The notes beneath the pieces were generated by a model, which was not told the DNA's origin, searched no databases, and was given only the letters and a program-made list of their open reading frames with translations. The position numbers and the translations under genes are program-made. From Phaseolus vulgaris (Eukaryota > Streptophyta > Magnoliopsida > Fabales > Fabaceae): a stretch of 64,000 bases of DNA. The stretch spans positions 43,135,524 through 43,199,523 of the forward strand of contig NC_023758.2 in assembly GCF_000499845.2 (NCBI RefSeq), in the 5' to 3' direction. Shown piece after piece: positions 23,301-35,180 of the stretch (its first letter is position 1; every line of letters begins with the position of its first letter).

Positions 23301-25764
23301 TTTGACCCAAAGCGTTCTTTTTGCCATCTCTGTTGCATCTGTCCTGAATCCTCAGATGCTTCCCCTTATCGTTAACACATGCCTTGCAAAAGGAGCACTT
23401 GCTATGGCTAAAGACAGGTGTATAGTAAAGAGTTTAAGATCTATACGCGACATGGGATCAATGTAAGTATTACTTAGAAGTCAATTGATTGATGACCTGG
23501 ACACTAAATGTGCATCTTTCTAGCTAATTCTTTTTCCATGTACTTATATTTTTTAATGTTGCAGGGATATTCTTTGTATTGACAAGACAGGCTCCCTTAC
23601 AATGAATCATGCAATCATGGTTAATCATCTTGACTACATGGGTTTACCCCAAGAAAAAGTTTTACGCTATGCCTTCCTCAACTCCTACTTTAAGACTGAT
23701 CAGAAGTATCCTCTGGATGATGCTATTCTGGCATTTGTATATTCAAATGGATTCAGGTTTCGGCCATCTAAGTGGAGGAAGATAGATGAGATTCCCTTTG
23801 ACTTCATAAGAAGAAGAGTATCTGTCATCTTAGAAACAGAGGACAGACACTCACAATTCTTTGGCAGGTTCATGGTAACAAAAGGAGCACTATTAGAAGT
23901 ATTGAAAGTTTGTTCTTTCATTGAGAATTTCGATAAAGATGAAATTTGCCTCTTCTCTTCCGATGATTATCAGCGTATTTTAAATCTTTCAGAAGATATT
24001 AGCAATGAAGGGTTAAGGATTTTAGGAGTAGCTATAAGGAAGCTTGAAATGGTGTGTCTTTTCTTCTTTTTAATCTTTCTTTTCATACCAATGACATTGA
24101 TTTTGCATTTTGCATCAAGACAGTTTGAATGGATTAGAACCACTTGTGTCTTCTTTAAATTCTCTTCTCATTTAGATAGGAAAAGTTCACTAAAAAGAAC
24201 ACTGTCAAAACTATTCTCATAGGATAAATTACAGTATGGTTCCAGACCAGCACATATTTATGATCATGGTCAATCTATACATAATACATGACTGTGTTAC
24301 AGTTTATGATAAAGAATTAGTAAAATTCCGCTTTATGTCGCATGAAAATTTACTAAGACCATGGATAATACCATAATTTCTCATTATTGTAGGGAATGGT
24401 CCTCTCATGTTGAATATTTACATGACAATGTTGTGGCTATCTCTCTATGCATAAGCATTAAATAGGTTGAACCTTGTCAATATATTTTTTACGGAGAGTG
24501 TTAGAAACAATCTCTGCATAACAAGGTCATATAAAAATTTAGTATGAAAGGATTAGAGAAGGAGCACCTCAGTGACTATTTCAGATTACATGTGATATTG
24601 CAGACACAAACATGTGAAACAAGTAATGGAAGCAAGAGAGAAGACGAGGATATCGAAAAAGACATGGTGTTCCTTGGCCTCATAACGTTTTTCGACCCAC
24701 CTAAGGACACAGCAAAGCAAGCACTGTGGCGTTTGTGTGAGAAGGGAGTGAAAGCAAAGGTTTTAACAGGTGATTCCCTCTCCTTGACAACGAGGGTATG
24801 CAGGGAAGTTGGCATAAGCACCAATCACGTAATAACAGGTCCTGAACTAGAGCTACTTGATCAAGACACGTTCCATGAGACAGTTAAAAGAGCCACAGTA
24901 CTAGCACGTCTCACTCCAATTCAGAAACTCCATGTGGTGCAATCCTTGCAAACAGTTGGAAACCATGTTGTTGGGTTCTTAGGAGATGGAGTGAATGATT
25001 CACTGGCTTTAGATGCAGCAAATGTAAGCATTTCTGTGGATTCAGGAGTGGCCATTGCAAAGGACATGGCAGATATTATCTTACTTGAGAAAGACCTCAA
25101 CGTGCTTGTTGCGGGAGTGGAGCATGGCAGACTCACTTTTGGCAACACAATGAAGTATGTTAAGATGTCAGTTATTGTTAACTTGGGAAGTGTCATTTCA
25201 CTCCTCATAGCAACACTGCTTTTGAAGTATGAGCCCCTAACTTCTAGACAGCTTCTTACTCAGAATTTCATCTACAGTGTGGGACAGATTGCCATTGCCT
25301 GGGACAAGATGGATGAAGAGTATGTTAAGACACCTCACAAGTCCTCAGAAAGAGGCTTGTTCATGTTCATATTATGGAATGGATCAGTGTGCACTCTGTG
25401 TGATGTGGCAACACTCATGCTTCTTTGGTTTTATTACAAGGCTTACACTGATGTGACTCAAAAGTTTTTCCATTCAGCTTGGTTCATTAAAGGTCTCCTC
25501 TTGCAGACCCTCATCATCCACTTGATCAGGACAGAGAAAATCCCTTTCATACAGGAGGTTGCATCTTGGCCTGTGATTTTCTCTACTGTTCTGACTTCTG
25601 CAATTGGGATTGCACTTCCTTTCACATCCATTGGGAAGGTCATGGGATTCTCCCTTCTGCCTCTCTCATATTTCGGATTTTTGCTACTTCTTTTTCTTGG
25701 ATATTTTGTAGTTGGCCAGGCAGTTAAGAGATTTTACATATTGGTTTATAAGAAATGGCTTTGA
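20316..25764 (+). CDS. PH1-like: P3B-type P-ATPase, PH1-like (vacuolar; MgtA-related)
   Basis: Eight exons join in frame: 20316-20478, 20613-20729, 21314-21540, 21642-21853, 21974-22076, 23092-23462, 23565-24051 and 24604-25764. They give 946 residues, full length for the family. The P-type hallmarks are all present: TGES (245-248), NPQMLPLIV in M4, phosphorylation motif DKTGS with Asp404, KGA in the nucleotide domain, TGD (615-617) and GDGVND (687-692), followed by the C-terminal membrane helices. Plant P3B pumps are related to bacterial Mg transporters MgtA/MgtB. Petunia PH1 acts at the tonoplast with the P3A proton pump PH5 to hyperacidify vacuoles. Intron 2 has a GC donor and the DKTGT motif reads DKTGS. 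All other splice sites are GT-AG. An alternative in-frame start is at 20172. Family certain, PH1 orthology likely. Confidence 0.92.
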
Positions 25765-26428
25765 ATTTCAATCTTTTTCATCCCAGTGTTTTTTTTCTTC
25801 AAATGCAGTTATCAAGTCCATATAAAGGATTTTTTTGTTTTGCCAGACACATATATCCAACATTGTCATAATTGTACTAACAATTTTCAAAACAATAGGA
25901 ACGACATTCATGAATGAATAATTCATGCGTTAAAACTTGTGTACTATATTTAGCCAATTTAAGATAGTTGGTAATGTTCCGTTGTGCTTCCAGTTATTTT
26001 TCTTCATGTGCAATCAATTCTTGATTCCGCTTCACCTTCAGACAATAAGCATCTATGAAAACATGTGGAACATTTGAAATTTTCTTCTTCCTGCATTTGT
26101 ATGAGTTGCATATTTTCCCAGGGCTTGCATTAATTCTGTTTTTTTATTGATAACAGCATCTATTAAGCGTAAAGTGAATAAGAAAACACAGGAAATTGGA
26201 ACTGCTGAAAGCATACTTTATTCATATATGTGAAGCGATGTATCTATAAAACGTGTAAACAAAAATGCTGATAAATAAGCAAACCCACTAAAAGATCATG
26301 CCTAAAAACATAGGACTAGCATAACTTTATCTTATCAGTAAACATGACTTTTACTAAAAATAAAAATCTGATATATTGTATTCTATTGTTTGTTAGTTGA
26401 TTCCAACATTTACATTTCAACACTTCTC
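25765..26428. other. 3' flank of the P3B-ATPase gene
   Basis: Non-coding sequence between the P3B-ATPase stop and the minus-strand exon-like ORF. I see no further gene. Confidence 0.5.
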
Positions 26429-26669
26429 CTAGGCATTGGAACTACGAATTCCAAACTTTGATCTTGTTCTCATCGGCTGACGTGAATCGGGTGGATTCTG
26501 GCCTTCCTTTTGTTGATGCTTTGAGATGTCTAAAATTCACAGTAAGGAAAGCTCTATTTATTGACAAAAACTCCGACGATTAAGCGCATATAAAAATTAG
26601 TATGGGGTGATGTGTATGAAATAACACTTACCTTTGTTCACTAAGACCCTTTTATAGTACTCGGTGATC
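26429..26669 (-). pseudogene. Two-exon 3' end of an unidentified gene
   Basis: On the minus strand an exon (26669-26632) reading ITEYYKRVLVNK ends at a strong donor, AAAG|GTAAGTG. A 102-base intron ending ATTTTAG leads to an exon (26529-26429) reading ISKHQQKEGQNPP, then DSRQPMRTRSKFGIRSSNA and a stop. The two exons join in frame (split codon GAC). Composition is coding-like, unlike the surroundings, but I see no upstream exons: a MITE and AT-rich DNA follow. It could be a truncated gene, a captured fragment, or the end of a gene with distant exons. I do not recognise the family. Confidence 0.4.
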
Positions 26670-27020
26670 CTTTAGAGGAGTTAACAACCATATTTTGTTA
26701 ATGTATACCTTTATTTTAGAGGGTGTGAGTAGAACATTATCTCTAACTGTTTATTTTCGTCGAATTTAGGGTAAATATATATGTATAACTGATTCAGTTA
26801 TATAGTTCTTTTATATTTGTAATATAGAGTAAATATATTTTCTAAATACTATCTTAAAACTCAAATCATTGGGTGTTACAAGTAATTAAGGATGAGTTTG
26901 GTAGGCCTTTAGAGAAAAGAAAAAAATATAGAAAAGACGGAGTGTAAACAGTTTGAAGAAGTGTGAAAAAAAGAAAACTAGTCCCACAAGTAAAAGTTTC
27001 ACAGATTTATATTACATTAT

Positions 27021-27492
27021 GGGCTTTTACTTCCTGTACTCTCCATTTTCTAACCTGCACCTCCATAATTGGCTGAAATAATTGAATTGTCCTCCGTCGT
27101 TTCTACTCACTCCACACCACCACCGCTATCTCCGCTACTGCAGCATCACCGCTGAAGAAGAAGAAGAAGAAACACATTTCATGTTCCAGAAAGCTCATTT
27201 CAAAAAGTTCATTCCGAAAAATGTATTTCAGGTACTATATACTTTCTAAAAATCCTGTTTCAGTAAATTTGTTTTAGAATATATTTTATGTATCCTAAAA
27301 ATTTTATTTTGAAAATCTTGTTCTGAAAATTTATATTATTCAAAAACTATATTTCATGCATTTCAGAAATTGTATTATGATTTTTTTTAAAAAAATAGAT
27401 AATCCGGGAGTCACTTTAAAAAAAAAGGTAAAATAGTTATTTTAAAAAACTATGGGAGTGTAGGTTAAAAAATGAGGTGCAGAAAGTAAAAG
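27021..27492. mobile_element. TIR MITE, copy 2
   Basis: The left end GCTTTTACTTCCTGTACTCT... and the reverse complement of the right end GCTTTTACTTTCTGCACCTC... match closely over about 42 bases, including TAACCTRCACYCCCATA. The family matches the element at 728-1298. The interior carries (GAA)n at about 27153-27171 and repeated 'ttccagaaa/ttcagaaa' motifs. No coding capacity. Confidence 0.65.
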
Positions 27493-29648
27493 CTACGACA
27501 ATTGTTACCCCATTTACATATTTTTTCGTGAATAGGTTTTAGGTTAGTATGCGTACTCAATCTCATTCCCTCAATTTGTTTTTGGAGTGACATCACACAT
27601 TAAACAAGTTTGACTTTAGTTTCTTATTCTTCATCGTGTTTTGCATAGTGGATGTGATTTGTTCACTTGTTTAGTATAGATAGATTGCTTTAGAAAAAAA
27701 TAATTACATATTTAATTTTGTTTGAAATTGATACAGAATAATTACTTCTCTTTTTAAAATAAGTTAAACCTAGCAAGTTATCTTTAGTATGATGGGATCT
27801 TTCTGAACAAAATGACTTGCTTATAATTTATTTCGCCAAGGATTAATCACTACATCATACTTCATACTAAACTTTTCAGAAACAGCTAAACATAACATCA
27901 CATCTATTAAGTCAACATAAGTCAACATATCTACTTTTGAAGGTGGAACATTTGCATTTTTTTTCCTTTGTTTTGTTTTTCTGATTTCCCCTTTTCCCTT
28001 TGTGTTTTAGTTTCTTGTTTTTCTCCTTCTAAAATATTTGTTATTTTTGTCTTGATGTTATTTATTACGAAGTTTGTATTCTTTAATTCTTAGTTTTTCA
28101 TTATGGGTTGGATTTATAATCTCTCATTTTACCTTCAATCTGATTCTTTTTTTGGTTTGCTAATTTTGCTTCTAAAATAAGTTATCGATGATTGGGAAGG
28201 TTTTCTCCAAGAACGCTTATAGCATCCATATCAGAAAACTCCTATGCTAAATAACTTAAACAAGAGTTCTTAGTTAACATGGTCTAAGATCTTGTTGAAC
28301 CTATATGAAACTATAACAACTTACATTTCATGTAAATATACGCTACTCTGATCAAATATCATTACCAGTAGAAATTTTAAAATTTTATGGGAATTTTTGT
28401 GCGAATTTTGTATAAAAATTTACAAAAATCATTTTTTGTTGGAATCGTAATCCATATGGTACTTTCTCTATAAATAATCAATTAGATTATGTACAAGTGG
28501 TATAAATAAAATAAAATATAAACATTTTATTATTGAAGTGTAAAACTTATAAATAGTAAAAATTACTTATTCAAATTACTTTTTTCTTTTTCTGACTTTT
28601 TTCTAAGATTCTGAAAAATCTATTATTTTTTAGAAGATATAGAAATCCTGATAGAGAGTATAACAAGTCTATCAGGTCATTATTTCTTTTAAAGTAAATT
28701 CATTTTTCCTTTTTTTTATTTGAACTAACTTATGGGTTGCATGCATATTATTATGTTTTCATGTGACGTTTTTCAAGCAAAAATATTAAAAAAAATAAAA
28801 TCAAGTACTTGATATGTTGATGTTTTTGAGTTATGATATATATAACATAAGTAGTAAAACATATATGTTACAATAAATCTTTTGCAGTTTTGCAAAAAAA
28901 AAATTCTTAAAAAAAATATTTATTTCAAAATGTGTAAAATCTTTTGTTGTGAATTTTAAATCTATGAGTGAGTTTTCTATAATGTAGGGACTGATGATGA
29001 ACTTAATTAGTTTAATTTCGCTAAAGATGAATGCAAGAAAAAATTGAAGAAAAAAATTAATAAAATATATATTACTTAAAGATAACTCAATCCTTATATA
29101 AGAAATAAGAAAGAAAGAAAAAAATAGTACCTCACACCTCAATCTACTCAAACTTTTAACAAAAACTACTAACTATTTCTTATTCCATTTAAGAATCAAA
29201 TGATAAAAAATTGAGAGAGAAATAATGTATAGTTCAATTTCATGAGGATAGATGAAGTTTCTCTAATAAAAAAAAAATCGAAATGGATGATAAAAAGAAG
29301 AATTTCTTTTAGTTATAAAGGGAAAAATGAAAAACATGAAACAAAAGTAAAATTATAAATGGTAACATTAAAGGATATTATTAGTGAATTTAATTGAAAA
29401 TTTTATTATTACATTTTAATTTTAAAAATAGTAAAAATATACAAATCAGCAATAGAAATTATACGAAAAATTGAAAAAAAAATACTTGCAAAATTTTAAA
29501 TAATTATGTTAACTTTTCCTGCAAATACAAATTTACAACAAATTTTCCAAAACTATAAGCTTGCTGTGAATTTAAATTCTGCACGAAAAAAAATCATAAA
29601 GTAAATAAATCCCCATTAATCTTTGCATGAAGTTCCTGAGAAAATAAT
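27493..29648. other. AT-rich intergenic DNA
   Basis: About 2.1 kb of AT-rich sequence. I looked on the minus strand for exons that could extend the ORF at 26.4-26.7 kb and found none that stay open between splice sites. Confidence 0.45.
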
Positions 29649-29831
29649 TCAATAAAAATCAGCAGGAAATTTGTGATTTTGTAGTAGTTTAGAGCTATGA
29701 TCCTCGAAATATCCTTCAATTGATACAAATGGATGAGTCATGTGATGTTGAAGTTTGCTACCTACTCTGCTGACCAAGTCAAACCATCTTCTCCATTTCA
29801 ATGCTCTTTGGTTACCTAATTTGGTGTGCAT
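29649..29831 (-). other. Short exon-like ORF, unidentified
   Basis: The minus-strand frame reads KLGNQRALKWRRWFDLVSRV, then GSKLQHHMTHPFVSIEGYFE and a short tail. It has a protein-like composition (several W, H and R; no low complexity) that stands out from the AT-rich surroundings. A TTATAG acceptor-like site lies just upstream. No donor or partner exon was found. It may be a gene fragment. I do not recognise the family. Confidence 0.25.
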
Positions 29832-30301
29832 TGACTATAAACGAGAAATAAAAAAAAATAAAAAAAATAAGTGATATAATAAAAAAATAGAAAAAATATT
29901 ATAAAATAGCGTAAAAAATATTATGAGAATAACTTTACTCATTGCACAATCACAATTAATGAGCTCTAATCACTCTCACAAATCATATCTACTAGCTATA
30001 TGTCGAATTAAATACTGTCACGCATAATTAATTAATATTGAAATAAATAAAAAAAACATTCTTTTGTGACTATGTTCTATTTAATGGATTCTTTTTGTAG
30101 GAAAATCAAATTTTACGAATGAGTTGTCTTTGATGATTAATTCATCTTAATATTAATTGATTTAATTATTAAATGCACTTTTAAAATAAAAGTACCATTA
30201 AAGTAATCGCGTCGTATAAGCATGTGTTACAGTTTATCTATTTTTTTAAAAATCTATAATTTAAAATTACAATCCCAATTGATGAAAATAAACTTACAAA
30301 A

Positions 30302-30313
30302 ATTAAAAAAAAA
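30302..30313 (-). terminator. Pol III terminator of tRNA-Gln
   Basis: An oligo-T run immediately 3' of the tRNA on its strand. Confidence 0.85.
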
Positions 30314-30385
30314 AGGTCCTACCGGGAGTCGAACCCAGGTCGCAGGATTCAAAGTCCTGAGTGCTAACCACTACACCATAGAACC
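30314..30385 (-). tRNA. trnQ-UUG: tRNA-Gln (anticodon TTG)
   Basis: A 72-base cloverleaf on the minus strand. The acceptor stem GGTTCTA pairs with TAGGACC, with T as discriminator base. The D arm contains TAGTGGTTA and the anticodon loop is CTTTGAA (anticodon TTG) on a CAGGA/TCCTG stem. The T arm is CTGGGTTCGACTCCCGG. Internal A-box-like and B-box (GGTTCGACTCC) promoters are present. No intron. The 3' side is followed by a run of about ten T, the Pol III terminator. It is a nuclear, cytosolic-type tRNA. Confidence 0.97.
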
Positions 30386-30389
30386 ACAT

Positions 30390-31390
30390 GTTAGCTTTAT
30401 CCATAATAAATTTAGTTATAACAATAAATTAATTCAAATATTTTAGGTATTTCAATAAATTCTTTTAAGTTAGTTTAACCTTAAGTCTAAGGATGAAATT
30501 ATAAATTACCTCAAGTTCAAATACATGTTATTAAACCGAAAAGAATGTTTGGGATAAATATTTGGAGTCTTCTAACAATGGAGACAAAAATATAAAGGAA
30601 ACATTTAAACTTTAAGTTTATTAAAAGTTTCTTTAACATTCATTACTGTTGGTATAATTTCTGAAATGGTTACTATAAAAGTTAATAAATATATCATGTA
30701 AAATATTATCTATTACGTTAAAAATATCATATTACTTAAAAATATAAATATTTCATAAGATGTAAACTCCATTTTATAAATTACTTTTATAAATTAAGTT
30801 TAAATGTTAGTTTTTGTCTAAGTGTTTTATCTTAAAAATGCATTAACCATCTCATCACGGAAGCAACTTGATTTTAATTTAGCTTTTGTGATCTCATGCT
30901 TTTTTGGTATTTCACTTTTGTTTGGATGCAAAAGTTTTATAAGACTATCATTTTAATAAATAAAAAAACGAATTTTTATTCTCTTAGTCTAGATCTTATT
31001 TAAGATTATATATCTTAAATTTTATGTGTACCAGATAAATTCTTATAAGAATCCTAATTTATAACTGGTATACGAATCATGCACCACTGGAACGAAGGCG
31101 TGTTTCATACAAGTTCACCAAACACTTGCGAAGGTTTCGATGTGATATTCTTTAGAATAAAAAAGAGAACATCTATACATCGCAGAATAAGACAAAACAG
31201 TGGTCAAAATTCTTAAACTTTTCTATCACTATAATCTTCTACAGCCATATACGTTTAGTACATTCATAAGGCTAAATCTGAAGCATAGTTTTGTCGGTTA
31301 GGGAACACAGACAGAGACATGTGTATACAACCTTCATCTTCCTCCATTAACATTCATTACACAGCACAAAATCCCTCGATGCAGTGTTAA
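30390..31390. other. AT-rich intergenic DNA
   Basis: No supportable gene. The last ~200 bases are probably the 3' UTR of the RING-H2 gene. Confidence 0.5.
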
Positions 31391-31395
31391 ACTCG

Positions 31396-32454
31396 TTATA
31401 TTGGAAGAGTAGAACTCTGACTCCTGGAGTGTGTGGAGAACAAAAATTTCCTGTTATGTGAAAACGATCGTCTCATTGAGACTGGACCCTTTTGCAACGC
31501 ACGTCCAACTGAAGCCAACTTGTGAATGGTACTTGAACTTGAACTTGAACTCGAACACGAACTCCCACTTCCATGTTTCTCAATAATACTCATACGAGTC
31601 ATGCCCTTGTTAGTCGAACTCACTTTTTCGCCATAAGGGGTGTCTATATCCACCCCCACATCACGAGACACCATTGAATTTGAAGCAGAAGAAAAACCCA
31701 TCGAAACCGATCTCCTCAGAGGCTGTGTTTCTATTCCACCAGAGGACTCACCAGAACCACCACCACCACCTTCTAATCCCTCTCCGTCATCAGAATCCTC
31801 CACCTGAACCACATGATTCTGACTCTGATGATCAGACACGCTCGAATCCATCTGAACATTCTGATCAACGGCTCCAGTTTCATCGCAGACCACGGGTGCG
31901 CGGCACAGGGGGCAGTTTTTGTGGGACCGGAGCCACGTGTCAATGCAAGGCACGTGGAACGCGTGGCTGCACTTGGGCAACAGCCTGAGAGTGTCGTCGT
32001 GTTCGAACTCTCCGAGGCACACGGAACATTCGGAGCTGTCTATGATTCCCTCGTTTTTTCTGTATTTGAAGACGGTGATGGAGTCTATAAGCGATTGTTG
32101 GAGACCGACGGTGCGGATGTACCATACATGGTGGACAGCCGCCAAGTCGTCTTGGTCCACGTCATTATCGTTATCCGAAGTGGGAGAATCTCCGTTCAAA
32201 TCGAACAGTATGGGCGTGTCTCTTGTTCCATTTGGGCTGCGGTTATATCTCCTGGAGTAAAAGTACCTTATGAGTGTGAACACAGTGAACAGAAACATGA
32301 ACACGCCAACTATGCACGCCACCACAATCCACGCTAGTGGAAAAACATATTTATGATGTTCTTCTACGGGATATATGGGTAACTTCACAGATTTCAAAGG
32401 GGAAGCTGCTGGGGTACCATGGTGAGATTCTGGGATTTTAGGCTGAGGAAGCAT
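31396..32454 (-). CDS. ATL-family RING-H2 E3 ubiquitin ligase
   Basis: Intronless gene for 352 residues, starting at ATG 32452-32454. A single hydrophobic segment (about residues 37-62) anchors it in a membrane. A GLD-like motif with [18 protein letters not shown] lies at about 116-133. The RING-H2 domain has all eight ligands: C143, C146, C162, H164, H167, C170, C181 and C184, with the conserved W before C181. The tail is Ser-rich (CSSSSSSSS near residue 300), encoded by an imperfect hexanucleotide repeat at about 31526-31562. The layout (one N-terminal membrane helix, GLD, RING-H2, long disordered tail) fits ATL proteins of the ATL51-54 type, which transfer ubiquitin from E2 to target proteins in stress and developmental signalling. 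The substrate is unknown. Confidence 0.95.
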   Translation of the reverse strand: MLPQPKIPESHHGTPAASPLKSVKLPIYPVEEHHKYVFPLAWIVVACIVGVFMFLFTVFTLIRYFYSRRYNRSPNGTRDTPILFDLNGDSPTSDNDNDVDQDDLAAVHHVWYIRTVGLQQSLIDSITVFKYRKNEGIIDSSECSVCLGEFEHDDTLRLLPKCSHAFHVPCIDTWLRSHKNCPLCRAPVVCDETGAVDQNVQMDSSVSDHQSQNHVVQVEDSDDGEGLEGGGGGSGESSGGIETQPLRRSVSMGFSSASNSMVSRDVGVDIDTPYGEKVSSTNKGMTRMSIIEKHGSGSSCSSSSSSSSTIHKLASVGRALQKGPVSMRRSFSHNRKFLFSTHSRSQSSTLPI

Positions 32455-32459
32455 TGGTG

Positions 32460-35095
32460 GAAGAGAAGGAAGGTATTGAGGGGGTGAAGTAGTGTTCTAT
32501 GGATGTGGAAAATTTGGCATTTGTTTTTGCAAAGAATGTGGCATGATTAAATGGTGAAGTGAGAAAATGAGGCATGGTTTTGATGGGACCATTTCGTTTT
32601 GTATGGGAGACTCTGACTCCGGAATTTACTTGGTGGTTTCTTTTCCAATCCAAATCATGAACCTTTTTTATGGTTTCCGCGTTAACTTTAATGGTGGTGG
32701 GCCATTCTCGCCTATAATCGACTACACAATCCTTTTCGAGGGAAACTTTCTTTTTTTCCTCTAATACGACACCTTTTCTTTCTTGCTTTATTTTAAAATA
32801 ATGCCAATATTCTTCATTCTTAAGTTACATTTAAAAAATTTACTCATAAAAATAATATTTTAACATTTCACCAATCATTTAACAACTCACTTTTAAGAGT
32901 AATATACTCATTAAAAAATGAACTTTAATATAAAAAAAATAAAGGATACAATGAAGAATATAAGATGGGTGTAAAAATGTGTTGGATGTCAAAATGTTAT
33001 GATACAATTACAAATTTACTCCTTTCTAATAAAAACATTGATGCATTATATGGTAAAACAAAACGTGTATATTGACAAAAGAGACTAATAAGAGAAAATT
33101 TTATTTGACACTATTGAACAATAAAAAACATATATTTAATATGTCTATAATAATATTTTAAATTAAAAATAAAATAAAAGTAAATAAAATATTAATTTAT
33201 TAAAGTATAAAGTATATATTTTCCCTATTAAGAATGTTAATATATCAGTACTCCAATATTAACTATATCACATTATGCTTACCAATAAAAGAAGTAGTGC
33301 ATTACATGGTAAGAGGTATCTTGACAAAATCAACCAATAACTATATGACATTTGGCTTATGTATTACATTTTTTTTAAATTACACATTAGTTGCTTCTAT
33401 CCTTTAGTCTTTCTTAAGCATTTGAAAACCCTACGCCATATCAAAAAGTGTGGAAATAACCGCAAAGGGCAAAGGCATATTCGACCTTCTTTCATCTAAC
33501 AATTTCTTGTCATCAATTCTAATTGTTTATATCATTCATATTCTTTCTTTTACTTCTAAACTAAACTAAAGACTTGAAACTTTAATTAACATAAAATCAA
33601 ACAAATCATTAGATAAAAATAAATTGTGGAGATAAAAATAATTAATTTTCATATTAACTAAATTATATATTATTTTAGAGACTAAAAAAGTATTAGTATC
33701 TAAATTAGTTTCTATTATTCATAAATAATTTTTAAATTAGTATCTGATGACAATGATTAATAACAAAGCAAGTCACATAATTTGTTGCTTCAATTGTAAG
33801 AATAGAGATTGAATTTCATCTTTCCCACTCTTTTGTATTTTGATTAACATGATAATATTGTGTCATTGATTGATATTGATATTGATACTCGCATAAAAAT
33901 AATTTATATCGATTTTTCGCATATAAAATTATTAAGGTGTTTCCTAAGTATTGATTTCTCGCATATTTATAAAAACAATTTATCATTTAAGATTATACGT
34001 TGATAGCAATTAACATTTTAAGTCTATTTTCAGCACTCAAATAGGTTAAGTATTATAGTTTATGTTAGAATTCTAAAACTACTTTATAGTCCAATTTAAG
34101 ATTCTAGATTATATAAACCAAGCATTTAAAAGCAAAATAATAATACCAATCTTCAATAAGAATAAAATAAATATTATGTTTAGATATCATCTCAATACAT
34201 AAGAGTTTGAACAAATTACTCATAATTCCAAAGGGTAAAATGTTTTTTATTATAATTTTATAAATTTTTTAATATTTCAATAAAATTTATAAATAATAAT
34301 ATGTATGTAAATATTTTAGCATAATATAGAATTACTTTCTATTTGTACAAAAAAAATACTCCTCTTTCTATGATTATTTATATGATATATATGCAATAAA
34401 TATTCATGATGATGAGGGAATATGAATATTAAAATACTAAACTCTTATTATTCCACTTTGTCATGAATATTAAAACATCCATTACTTAAGGTGATATATA
34501 AAAAAATTATTTTATTAACAAATTATTTAACATAAAAATGTAAATAACATGTAAATTAGTAATACCAAAGTAATGTTAAGAAATTGATTATCACAATTCC
34601 AAATTTATGAAAAAAAATAGAATTGCCTAATAGGATGTTCTTTTCTAAAAAAATGGAATTTATATTAAAAAACATATAAATATATTTCTATAATTAATTT
34701 AGTAATTGACTTCACCAAATATTTCTTATGAAACAAAGTACGGCTTATTAATTTTGGAATGATAGCTTTTCAGCTTTGATGGAATTTGTCAGCTAGACTT
34801 TTAAACAGTATCTTAAGATTAAATAATGCAAGATGTAACAAAAAATATCTAGTGAACATAAAAAGAAATCTTCATGTCATAAGAGTAATCAAATAACAGC
34901 AACACTTTATATAACTGTTGATAGATCAAGATATGATATATTACAAGTAAAATTGACCCTAAAGTTACTAACTTGCACAAGATATAATGTTGTATTCATA
35001 TGCTTGATGAAATCCAATACCAATCAAAAGTATCAATTTTAAATGTCTAATTTTCAAGCATTTCATGATCTCTGTGATCATGTCCGGTTAGTGTT
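32460..35095. other. AT-rich intergenic DNA
   Basis: About 2.6 kb between the RING-H2 gene promoter side and the 3' end of the RIBA gene. Apart from a foldback-family fragment at 33.6 kb, nothing is recognised. Confidence 0.5.
33620..33750. mobile_element. CACTA-like foldback element, fragment B
   Basis: Contains GAGACTAAAAAAGTATTAGT followed by ATCTAAATTAGTTTCTATTA and TTTTTAAATTAGTATCTGAT. These resemble the arm of copy A at 17.9-18.4 kb. Only one arm remains. Confidence 0.5.
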
Positions 35096-35099
35096 GTTA

Positions 35100-35180
35100 A
35101 AAAGAGGAACTTTTCCTGCAATTGTTAAAGCCATAACCTTTGGGTCCTTCGTACTCAGCACAATTTTCCTGTTTTTGTCA
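35100..35180 (-). pseudogene. Fossil GTP cyclohydrolase II coding sequence beyond the RIBA stop
   Basis: Directly after the RIBA stop the minus strand keeps recognisable GCH II coding sequence out of frame. CTAATGACA (35184-35176) encodes the conserved L-M-T across the TAA/TGA stops in the neighbouring frame. Then AAAGGTTATGGC (35141-35130) encodes KGYG, and AACAATTGCAGGAAAAGTTC (from 35126) matches the T-I-A-G-K-V stretch, offset by one base. The sequence has lost coding function but is not yet erased. Confidence 0.75.

Noticed and set aside
24544..24603. Upstream Met (MKGLEKEHLSDY) as a separate start of the ATPase C-terminal half
   Set aside because: It lies in the intron before the TTGCAG acceptor at 24603. 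The exon joins LEM to TQTCETSNG in frame.
31674..32337. Plus-strand open frames opposite the RING-H2 gene
   Set aside because: They are shadow frames. The minus strand encodes a complete membrane helix and all eight RING-H2 ligands.
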